From: a virus
DNA: 20,952 nucleotides
Reading direction: 5' to 3' (one strand)
Virus record (IMG/VR): IMGVR_UViG_3300049793_000240
Coordinates: 1 to 20,952 of that record
The notes under the pieces were generated by a model, which searched no databases, was not told the origin of the DNA, and saw only the letters and a program-made list of their open reading frames with translations. This document shows, piece by piece, positions 7,735 through 14,116 of this stretch. Within the stretch, counting starts at the first letter, position 1. Each line of letters starts with the position of its first letter. A program made the position numbers and the translations under genes.

Positions 7735-8502
7735 ATGTTCGGCATGAATAGTTCTAGTAAAGAACAAATCGCCGAAGTAGTCGAAAAGATGTTCGACTCG
7801 ATTGCATTGCAATTTATTGGCGATATCCCAAAACTCAAAAACAAAAAAATGCTCGTTATTAGCTCAAAAAGAAACTTTGGGTTAAGTCACTTATTTATTC
7901 AAGCTATGCAGAATAAAGTACCGAATGCGATTGAGCAAGATGTTCTTAAATCTCTATTAGAAAGCGCGTTCGGCTATATTGAATCTCTGAAAAATAAGAC
8001 TAAATCAAATGTGACTGAAAGACTTGATGGGCTATTCCGTGAAGCTAATCTGAATAATCGTGAAACTGATTTTTCTTCAGTTCGTGATGTTTTAGCTGAA
8101 GAATTATCTAAAGCCAAAAGTCATCTGAGAGCCATTGCTGAATCTGAAGCAACTAAACTCAGAAATCTTGGTACTATGATGGATATTTCTCGCGTAGCCG
8201 CAAACTTAGGCGATAATGATCCTACGGTATTTTTTGTGGTCGTAAAAGATGGGTCAACTTGTAAGGAATGCTTAAGACTTCATCTTATGCCGGACCAGGT
8301 AACACCTAGACTTTGGAAATTTTCAGAGCTTAAACAAGGCTATCATAAGCGTTCCGATGATAATCCTTCTGCTTTCGGTCTACATCCTCACTGTAGATGT
8401 ACGCTGACTTATCTCTCTTCTGGTTTCGGATTCAATAAATCTGGTTTAGTTTCATATCAAAATGAAAAATATGATGCTTTTGCAAGTCAAAGAAATAAGT
8501 AG
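7735..8502 (+). CDS. MuF-domain minor head protein
   Basis: Minor capsid protein of the phage Mu gpF / SPP1 gp7 type, which associates with the portal and is packaged inside the head in small numbers. The N-terminal 150 residues are mostly helical. The C-terminal domain shows the diagnostic Cys/His pattern: FFVVVKDGSTCKECLRLHL (C176, C179) and GLHPHCRCTLTY (H217, H219, C220, C222). A second ATG at 7744 is possible, but ATG 7735 directly follows the previous stop, with AAGGGGCG upstream. The usual order portal-MuF is kept, separated here by the HNH gene and two small genes. No toxin domain is fused to the C-terminus. It ends the head module; the next gap holds a TGATATA motif. Confidence 0.85.
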   Translation: MFGMNSSSKEQIAEVVEKMFDSIALQFIGDIPKLKNKKMLVISSKRNFGLSHLFIQAMQNKVPNAIEQDVLKSLLESAFGYIESLKNKTKSNVTERLDGLFREANLNNRETDFSSVRDVLAEELSKAKSHLRAIAESEATKLRNLGTMMDISRVAANLGDNDPTVFFVVVKDGSTCKECLRLHLMPDQVTPRLWKFSELKQGYHKRSDDNPSAFGLHPHCRCTLTYLSSGFGFNKSGLVSYQNEKYDAFASQRNK

Positions 8503-8519
8503 TCTTTAACTCCAAGATC

Positions 8520-8528
8520 TGATATATT
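8520..8528 (+). promoter_or_regulatory. TGATATA motif, putative promoter upstream of helicase gene
   Basis: TGATATATT, in the 33-base gap between the MuF and helicase genes, fits an extended -10 without a recognisable -35. It lies nine bases before ATG 8536, so predicted initiation falls at about the start codon, as for the copy before portal. It marks the boundary between head genes and the recombination/transcription block. Confidence 0.4.
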
Positions 8529-8535
8529 CAGGTTA

Positions 8536-10056
8536 ATGCGATTTAAAATAATATCCCCCACTAAAGCATACGTAATTGACGCAACGCCTCTCGATATCGA
8601 GTCGCTTACAAAATCGTTGAGTTACATCAATACAGCCTTTAAACATCAAGCAAAACGACATTACGATAATAAGTGGCTTAGAAATAAGAATAAAGATGCT
8701 TGGGAAAAGAAGCTCGCAGAATTAAAAACAAGAATTAATAATTGTCTATTATTCCACGATGGCGCAACTCATTGGATTAGACCTGGAAGCTTATCTCATC
8801 TAAATATTCCAAAAAGTTTGATAGATAATGAAATTATTTATCCAACTCCTAAAAAAGTACCATGGGCCAAACCATTACCTTTTGATTTGTACGATTATCA
8901 AGAGATGTCAGTTGAAAAACTGATTCAAGTTAAACATGGTAACGTAGAATTATGTACTGGTGCAGGTAAATCTGCCATTATTTTACAGATTTGTCGTGAA
9001 ACTGGCTTTAGAACGTGCATTATTGCGCCTTCGCAATCTATTTTTAATGAACTTTTAGAGAAATTTGAGCATCATTTAGGTAAAGATAAAGTCGGAGCTT
9101 ATGGTGATGGTAAGAAAAAGATAGGAAAACGCTTTACAGTTTGTATCGGCGATTCTTTGGCCAACCTAAAGCCAGGAACAGAGGAATGGAATTTCTTTGC
9201 CGGCATGGATATGATGATAGTGGATGAATCCCATACCTGGGGAGCCGATACTTTAGAGGACATCTGCCATGGTGTTCTACAGAGCGTACCTTACCGTATG
9301 TTTATGTCAGGTACTCAAACGCGTGGTGACGGTGCCGAGAGACTACTACAAAGTATTATAGGTCAGACAGTCCATACGCTTACTACCAAAGAGGCCATCG
9401 CAGGCGGATATATCTGTGATCATGATTTTACGATTGTGGATATTGAATCTTCTAATCCAAATCAACAATCTGGCGATATTTTGGAAATGAAGCGAATTCA
9501 TTTCCTTCGTAATCGAAATATTGCAGCTTTTATCGCGAAGCTTGCGAATGCTTCTGCTATGGCTAATAATCATCAAACCCTTATTTTAGTTGAAGAATTG
9601 TCTCAAATTGCAATGCTTATTCCGCTACTCAAAGTACCTTACGCTTATGCTCACTCTGAATCATCTAAAGTGAAATTAGCCGAACTTGAGCTTACTTCTA
9701 AAATTCTTTTGGAAAAAGTCGATAGAGCCGATTCAGTTGAAAAATTCAATAAATCTGAAGCCAAAGTATTGATCGGCACTTCGTGTATCGCGACCGGTAC
9801 TAATATTTTTCCTACTCACAATTGCGTAAATTGGGTCGGAGGGTCTTCAGAGATCAAAACTAAGCAAGGTGCAGTTGGTCGCGCAGTGCGTAAAGGTGAA
9901 TCTAATCCATGGGCTAAGAATTGCGCTCCAAAGGCTAAATCTAGGATCTGGGATTTCAACGTCCATGATCAGTTTGTTCTTGGAAAAATGCTAGCTGATC
10001 GAGTTCTATGTTACCGAGATTCAGGTACCGAAATCAAGCGTATCAAGCTGAAATAG
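8536..10056 (+). CDS. UvsW-like superfamily 2 helicase
   Basis: ATP-dependent DNA/RNA helicase of the SSL2/UvsW group; in T4, UvsW unwinds R-loops and branch-migrates recombination intermediates, helping the switch to recombination-dependent replication. The 506 residues comprise an N-terminal accessory domain (1-110), a Q-type motif (YDYQEMSVEKL, 119-129), Walker A TGAGKS (141-146), motif Ia IIAPSQS, Walker B as a DESH box (230-233), motif III MSGTQTRGDG, and motif VI QGAVGRAVR (444-452, with R449 and R452). All expected catalytic residues are present, so it should be active. Length and domain order match T4 UvsW closely. It likely works with the gp46/gp47-like nuclease and junction resolvases downstream. 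The ribosome site is weak (CAGG). Confidence 0.85.
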   Translation: MRFKIISPTKAYVIDATPLDIESLTKSLSYINTAFKHQAKRHYDNKWLRNKNKDAWEKKLAELKTRINNCLLFHDGATHWIRPGSLSHLNIPKSLIDNEIIYPTPKKVPWAKPLPFDLYDYQEMSVEKLIQVKHGNVELCTGAGKSAIILQICRETGFRTCIIAPSQSIFNELLEKFEHHLGKDKVGAYGDGKKKIGKRFTVCIGDSLANLKPGTEEWNFFAGMDMMIVDESHTWGADTLEDICHGVLQSVPYRMFMSGTQTRGDGAERLLQSIIGQTVHTLTTKEAIAGGYICDHDFTIVDIESSNPNQQSGDILEMKRIHFLRNRNIAAFIAKLANASAMANNHQTLILVEELSQIAMLIPLLKVPYAYAHSESSKVKLAELELTSKILLEKVDRADSVEKFNKSEAKVLIGTSCIATGTNIFPTHNCVNWVGGSSEIKTKQGAVGRAVRKGESNPWAKNCAPKAKSRIWDFNVHDQFVLGKMLADRVLCYRDSGTEIKRIKLK

Positions 10057-10065
10057 TTAAATATG

Positions 10066-10074
10066 TGATATATA
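10066..10074 (+). promoter_or_regulatory. TGATATA motif, putative promoter upstream of sigma gene
   Basis: TGATATATA lies in the 60-base gap before the sigma-factor gene, with 44 bases from the end of the heptamer to ATG 10117. Here there is room for an ordinary leader and the ribosome site AAGGAAT. No TTGACA-like -35 is visible at the usual spacing. If this motif is the target of the sigma factor encoded next, the gene would be autoregulated. Confidence 0.45.
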
Positions 10075-10116
10075 ACTTATGAATCCGTGAATGGACATCG
10101 TAAGGAATAATATCTC

Positions 10117-11157
10117 ATGTCAAAGTATAAAAAAACTGAAGGTTTTGACGACTCCTTCTACAAGTTTGCCGGTGAAGTGACTCGCCGCATAGAAGCCAAT
10201 AAAGACGGTACGGATCAGAAGCAACAAGTCGAAGAATTGCTTGACGCAGAGATTAAATTTAAAGAGACTATTCTTAAATATCGCCAGTCCACTAAAGTCT
10301 ATATGAAGTTTTGGAATAAAGTCTGTGTCACGAATAAGAACATTCTTTCCGCCCGTCCCTACTTTCGTGAAACTGCCATAACTTTTAGTAAAGATATTAC
10401 TCCAGCCATTAAAGTTACAGATTTAGAAACTATGAAAAGTTTCGACATTAACTATCAATTAATCAAATTTATTAGAGATAATTGGGAAGGCCCTTTTCCA
10501 CCTCGTGCTGAGCAATTATTTTGGCGTGTCCATAAGGCTCGTGAAGTTCTTATTGAAAATAACATGCCTTTAGCAATTAACCGTGCGAAATTATTCTATA
10601 GAAAGACCCCAAAATCTCATCTTACTCTTATGGATATGATTGGAATTTGCGGCATGGGATTAGCTGCCGGCATCGATAAATGGTGCGGTAAATATTCTCC
10701 AGTATTCCGTTCCGTCTGTATTGGCCGAATGGTTGGAAATTTAATTGACTCTTATTCCGAAACTATGTTACACTTCTATCCAAGCGACAAGCGCGTTCTG
10801 TATAAGGCCCACACGATTAGAGGCCGCAGAGGGATAGAAGAAATCCACGCACTCACCGCAGCAGTAAATCAATCCTTCAAAGATGATGGTCTCGAAGGCA
10901 AATCAGTCCCCAAGGAAGAAGTTACAGTGAGTGAGTTATCATATTTAATGAGCGCTGCCTCTACCGTGAGCGCAGACCAAACAATTAATGTCAACGACGA
11001 AGGAAGTTTTGGAGTTTACGACTATACTCCAGATGAAAATCAAGATATTGAAGCCAATTACATGGAGAAAGAGACTACTGCTCACATGCTTGCTTTGGCT
11101 GCTAAATTACCACTATTACACAGAAAAGTTCTAAGATTGAAGGGGATAAAATTATGA
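10117..11157 (+). CDS. Divergent sigma factor lacking region 4.2 (gp55-like role)
   Basis: Phage RNA polymerase specificity factor. Sigma-70 region 2 is visible at about 136-215: VLIENNMPLAINRAKLFYRK resembles the NLRLVVSIAKKY core-binding helix, and LMDMIGICGMGLAAGIDKW with SPVFRSVCIGRMVGNLID resembles DLIQEGNIGLMKAVDKF and the -10-reading helix YATWWIRQAI. A region 3-like segment follows (about 225-285). The C-terminus LPLLHRKVLRLKGIKL looks like region 4.1, and the protein stops there, before the helix-turn-helix that reads the -35. The other downstream frames show no such helix-turn-helix, so this is not an obvious frameshift. T4 gp55 likewise lacks region 4 and reads only a -10-like box, so a late sigma role is likely by analogy. 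The stop overlaps the next ATG (ATGA). Confidence 0.75.
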   Translation: MSKYKKTEGFDDSFYKFAGEVTRRIEANKDGTDQKQQVEELLDAEIKFKETILKYRQSTKVYMKFWNKVCVTNKNILSARPYFRETAITFSKDITPAIKVTDLETMKSFDINYQLIKFIRDNWEGPFPPRAEQLFWRVHKAREVLIENNMPLAINRAKLFYRKTPKSHLTLMDMIGICGMGLAAGIDKWCGKYSPVFRSVCIGRMVGNLIDSYSETMLHFYPSDKRVLYKAHTIRGRRGIEEIHALTAAVNQSFKDDGLEGKSVPKEEVTVSELSYLMSAASTVSADQTINVNDEGSFGVYDYTPDENQDIEANYMEKETTAHMLALAAKLPLLHRKVLRLKGIKL

Positions 11158-11639
11158 GTGAGCAAATTAATCCATTACATGGATCAAGAGATGGAGAATC
11201 ATGTCCTGGTTGTTCACATGAAAGTCATTTTGAGGAGAAAAATATGAGTGAAGAAAAATCTGAAGGAATTCAAGAGACAATTAAAGATAAAGGTAGTATT
11301 GGATACACATGTATGCCAGGACCAAAACCAGCGCCTCATTCTATGAACGGTAGATTTATTCTTGAAGCCTATAAAGAAGACCGTGCTTTGAAGGCTACAG
11401 TTGTGAACGGATTTGCCATGGTTCAACAGAAAGTGACGCTTAAAGGCCTCACTGTTTTGGCTGACGTGTACTCGACAATTAACGGTCAACCTCTTGCTCG
11501 TAAAGGAGATAAAGCCTATATTCGCGAAGCTTCACTTCAATCTCAACCATTCGCTAAAGCCACTTTTACTTCAGACGCTATCGAAGGCGAATTCATGATT
11601 GTCGATATTTCTCATATCGAATTTGTGGATCATAAATAA
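11154..11639 (+). CDS. Putative GroES-like co-chaperonin
   Basis: Probable 10-kDa-type co-chaperonin that would cap the chaperonin encoded at the left edge. From residue 63 the pattern resembles the GroES beta barrel: SMNGRFILEAYKED for the first strand (LHDRVLVKP in GroES), KGLTVLADV for the middle, RKGDKAYIREASL for the VGDIVIF segment, and EFMIVDISHIEFVD for VLIMSESDILAIV. The mobile loop with its GGIVL tripeptide is not obvious. The N-terminal 60 residues are extra, with CPGCSH at 17-22. Two in-frame starts exist: ATG 11154, coupled to the sigma stop (ATGA), and ATG 11244 preceded by GAGGAGA, the best ribosome site in the region, giving 131 residues. Similarity is by eye only; a GroEL homologue in the same window raises the odds. 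Otherwise it is hypothetical. Confidence 0.5.
   Translation: MSEQINPLHGSRDGESCPGCSHESHFEEKNMSEEKSEGIQETIKDKGSIGYTCMPGPKPAPHSMNGRFILEAYKEDRALKATVVNGFAMVQQKVTLKGLTVLADVYSTINGQPLARKGDKAYIREASLQSQPFAKATFTSDAIEGEFMIVDISHIEFVDHK
11234..11240 (+). promoter_or_regulatory. Strong internal ribosome site for an alternative start at 11244
   Basis: GAGGAGA lies a few bases before ATG 11244 inside the GroES-like ORF and in frame with it. Both starts begin MSE. The site suggests that a shorter 131-residue product is made instead of, or in addition to, the 161-residue form. Confidence 0.5.
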
Positions 11640-12046
11640 TGAAAATTTGCTCTAAATGCAAAGAACCTAAAGAATTGTCAGAATTTGCTAAAACAGGCAG
11701 AAAAGAAGGACTATATTCTTCTTTATGCTGTTTATGTTCTAGCCTTAAGGCTAGTTCTTGGAATAAGAAAAATCCTGAAAAAAGAAGACTTGCAAGTAGA
11801 CGCAATAAGCTTAAAACTCAATACGGAATAACCATAGAGCAATATGACGAAATGGTCTTAGCTCAAAACGGTAAATGTTTGATCTGTAAAAATGAACGTA
11901 AACTAGTAGTTGATCACAGCCATGTCACAGGAATAGTTAGAGGTCTTCTTTGTAATAGTTGCAATAGAGGAATCGGTTATCTTCAAGATAATCCTGAAGT
12001 GACTAAAGAAGCAGTGATCTATTTGGAGAAACATGCGAATTCTTAG
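11639..12046 (+). CDS. Endonuclease VII family nuclease with N-terminal zinc finger
   Basis: Nuclease of the recombination endonuclease VII family (T4 gp49), which in T4 resolves Holliday and branched DNA before packaging. The core at 70-115 has zinc cysteines C80/C83 and C105/C108 around VVDHSHVTGIVRGLLCNSCN, with D92, H93 and H95 at the active site and N106/N109 following. The first 35 residues form another Cys cluster (C4, C7, C30, C31, C33), similar to the start of the HNH protein at 6193. T4 gp49 is longer, with a C-terminal dimerisation part; that part is short here (121-135). The gene starts within the previous stop (TAATG), overlaps the gp47-like gene by 14 bases and is AGA-rich. It may be the phage resolvase or a mobile endonuclease of the same fold. 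Confidence 0.85.
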   Translation: MKICSKCKEPKELSEFAKTGRKEGLYSSLCCLCSSLKASSWNKKNPEKRRLASRRNKLKTQYGITIEQYDEMVLAQNGKCLICKNERKLVVDHSHVTGIVRGLLCNSCNRGIGYLQDNPEVTKEAVIYLEKHANS

Positions 12047-13013
12047 AATGGGCGACCCACACATTAGACCAAATAATATTGTCGAAGCTGAACGATTAAT
12101 GGAATTCACTTTAAAGCTAATAGTTAGCGCTAAAGTTGATCGCTTTGAGATTTTGGGAGATCTTTTCCATACTCATGCTGTATTGCGTCTTGAAGTTGTT
12201 CAATTTTGGAATCGTTGGCTTGAAAAGTTCTCTGATATAACAGAGACAGTAGTACTTGTCGGAAACCACGATCAAAGCGGGGATTACGATAAAGGTGATC
12301 ATGCCTTAGAAGTATTTAAGAGAATTAAGAATGAGCGACTCAAAATTATTGACAAACCCACAGTTATTGGAGCCTTCGGATATCTCCCGTACATCCATTC
12401 CGCAAGCATTTTACTTGAATCTGCAAGGGAGCTTGCTAGTCAGGGTGCCAAGACACTCGTGTGTCATGCAACATTTAGCGGGTCACAGTTCGACAACGGT
12501 TTCTACGCCCCAGAAGGAATCAATCCCGACGATATTCCCTTTGAAACAATCATCTCCGGCCACATCCATAAAGAACAGATCATCGCGAACGGAAAAGTTG
12601 ATTATCCTGGGACTGCTAAGTGGGATACTGCTTCTGACGCTAATGAGCATAAAGGTGTTTGGCTCTATGAACATAATCCATTAAACGGAAAAGTAATCAA
12701 TCGCGATAAGATCTCAACATCCAAAGTCGTAACTCCAATAGTGTCTTTTAAATGGGTAGAAGGAGAAGATGCTCCGATTATTCCTGAAGGAGCTAAAGCT
12801 TCAGTTGAACTCGTTGGTTCTAGTGACTGGATTACCAAACAGAAATCAAAATTAAAGGGAAAAGTATCCATTAGCTCAAAATTCACAGATAAGAAAGAAA
12901 AAAGTGAAAGAAAAGCTGGGAATTCTCTTGAAAATTTTCTAAATAACCTGTATGTTAGTACGATGGATCGTGAAAGTCTATTGAGATTTGCTAAGGAGAT
13001 AGGAATTGTCTGA
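12033..13013 (+). CDS. Mre11/SbcD-type nuclease subunit, T4 gp47-like
   Basis: Mn-dependent calcineurin-fold exo/endonuclease subunit that works with the SbcC/gp46-type ATPase encoded at 15344 to process DNA ends for recombination-dependent replication. All five phosphodiesterase motifs are visible: MGDPHIR (D8, H10), ILGDLFH (D43), VLVGNHD (N78-D80), VCHATF (H145) and ISGHIH (H177, H179). A capping and partner-binding region follows to residue 326, consistent with family length. TTGGAGAAAC inside the endonuclease VII gene supplies its ribosome site. Its stop overlaps the TTG start of the next gene by eight bases. It lies four genes ahead of its ATPase partner, as T4 gene 47 lies ahead of 46 with small genes between. 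Confidence 0.92.
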   Translation: MRILRMGDPHIRPNNIVEAERLMEFTLKLIVSAKVDRFEILGDLFHTHAVLRLEVVQFWNRWLEKFSDITETVVLVGNHDQSGDYDKGDHALEVFKRIKNERLKIIDKPTVIGAFGYLPYIHSASILLESARELASQGAKTLVCHATFSGSQFDNGFYAPEGINPDDIPFETIISGHIHKEQIIANGKVDYPGTAKWDTASDANEHKGVWLYEHNPLNGKVINRDKISTSKVVTPIVSFKWVEGEDAPIIPEGAKASVELVGSSDWITKQKSKLKGKVSISSKFTDKKEKSERKAGNSLENFLNNLYVSTMDRESLLRFAKEIGIV

Positions 13014-13410
13014 TTCTACTGTAGAAGAACAAGTCAGGGAAATGGCGAAATTGACGCTACTGACAAACAAGCTTAATCCTATTCAGGAAAAAAACCTGAA
13101 GATGTACCCGCTTGTGTTTTTTAATGGAATTAAGTCGGCTAAGATCGATTTTGATTTATCCAATGATCAAATGCTAGTAGATAGTAACGAAAATAAGACA
13201 GATCTTGAAATTACTTACCAATTCAATAAGGCTGAAACTAGACATTTGAGAGTTTCATACCATCTTGATATTGATGAGGCTGCAGATAACGGATCAATTG
13301 ATGCGCGTTATTCAGCTATTACTCAAGCTGTACGAAATCTCCTTTTTAAAGAGATCAAAGTACAAGTATTTATTAACACGAAATTAGCGTACGAGAGCAA
13401 AGATGTCTGA
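13006..13410 (+). CDS. Hypothetical protein with TTG start
   Basis: A 134-residue protein I do not recognise. The start is TTG 13006, chosen because AAGGAGAT (12993-13000) lies five bases upstream; the first internal ATG would discard about a dozen residues and lacks such a site. The stop overlaps the next gene by eight bases. The middle reads as alternating strands (KSAKIDFDLSNDQ, TDLEITYQFNK, HLRVSYHLDID) followed by a helix and a final strand (IKVQVFINTKLAY), suggesting a small alpha/beta protein. No metal or catalytic motif is seen. Its place between gp47- and gp46-like genes matches the small unknown genes 46.1/46.2 of T4 in position only. Confidence 0.7.
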   Translation: MSDSTVEEQVREMAKLTLLTNKLNPIQEKNLKMYPLVFFNGIKSAKIDFDLSNDQMLVDSNENKTDLEITYQFNKAETRHLRVSYHLDIDEAADNGSIDARYSAITQAVRNLLFKEIKVQVFINTKLAYESKDV

Positions 13411-14068
13411 AGAAGAAAGTAAACCAGCATTGGTAGAACATTTATCTAACGATTTCTCTCAGAAGGATCTGGAAGTTATTAAAGCCTACCAAGAAGCGGG
13501 CTTACCTGCAGTTGCGACTGTGGATGAAAAGAAAATGGCTTCTATGTTGGAAATGTACCTTTCCGGTAAGACTTATCGTCAAATCTCTACTACGATGCAA
13601 ATTAAGAAAGATATCGTTCTTTATATGTCATTCAAATTCAACTGGTTTGAATTAAGACAGGATTATCTTGTGGATATGGAGTCTTCAATGCGCGGTCGCG
13701 TACTTGAGGCCAAAATAGTCAATCAAGATTTCTTGCTTCAGCTTCAGGCTATGTGGCAGAAAAAGATCGGTACCAATATCGCTAAGTATTTGGCTACTGA
13801 TAATGTAGAATTTGCTAATCAGATTGACCTTAAAGAAGTCGATAAATATCTAAAAACCGTGGAACTCCTGCAGAAACTTAGCGTAGAAGGCAAACCCGTA
13901 GCTGACAATACCCGTCCTTTAATTGGGGTTAATGCTGGCGACGGAGTAACTATTGTGCGCACCGGTGAAAACTCTATGGAGATCACTCCTAAGAGTAAAG
14001 CTATCGGGGATGCACTTAAGATGTTTGCTGATTCAAGAAGAGAAGACGAGAAGAAACCGTCAAAATAA
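13403..14068 (+). CDS. Helix-turn-helix protein, possible small terminase
   Basis: A 221-residue DNA-binding candidate. Residues about 47-85 form a helix-turn-helix: MLEMYLSGKTYRQISTTMQI followed by KKDIVLYMSFKFNW, the pattern of a resolvase/terminase-type 'grow, turn, recognise' motif. A long helical middle (86-165) could mediate oligomerisation and the tail is polar and basic (SRREDEKKPSK). That organisation fits small terminase subunits, which are otherwise missing from this window, but it also fits a regulator, and TerL is 10 kb away. The gene ends the tight run that starts at the sigma gene; after it comes a 48-base gap with a TGATATA motif. The assignment beyond DNA binding is weak. Confidence 0.6.
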   Translation: MSEEESKPALVEHLSNDFSQKDLEVIKAYQEAGLPAVATVDEKKMASMLEMYLSGKTYRQISTTMQIKKDIVLYMSFKFNWFELRQDYLVDMESSMRGRVLEAKIVNQDFLLQLQAMWQKKIGTNIAKYLATDNVEFANQIDLKEVDKYLKTVELLQKLSVEGKPVADNTRPLIGVNAGDGVTIVRTGENSMEITPKSKAIGDALKMFADSRREDEKKPSK

Positions 14069-14074
14069 GAACTA

Positions 14075-14083
14075 TGATATAAG
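14075..14083 (+). promoter_or_regulatory. TGATATA motif, putative promoter upstream of exported peptidase
   Basis: TGATATAAG, preceded by CTA, lies 35 bases before ATG 14117, with CAGGAGAAA in between as ribosome site. The -10 hexamer would be TATAAG and no consensus -35 is visible. It is the fourth copy of the heptamer in an intergenic gap and gives the ClpP-like gene its own probable start of transcription. Confidence 0.45.
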
Positions 14084-14116
14084 TTTATTAAGTCCCATTG
14101 GGCAGGAGAAAATACG

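Noticed and set aside
11130-11260. Frameshift that would hide sigma region 4.2 downstream
   Set aside because: I read the other frames after the sigma stop. One is the GroES-like N-terminus and the other closes quickly; neither shows a helix-turn-helix.
12331-12684. 117-codon plus-strand frame inside the gp47-like gene
   Set aside because: It overlaps the motifs VCHATF and GHIH of the metallophosphoesterase in another frame; the sequence is Ser/Pro-rich shadow.
14088-14105. Hairpin CCCA-T-TGGG before the peptidase start
   Set aside because: Only four base pairs with a one-base loop and no T run; too weak to call a terminator or regulatory structure.
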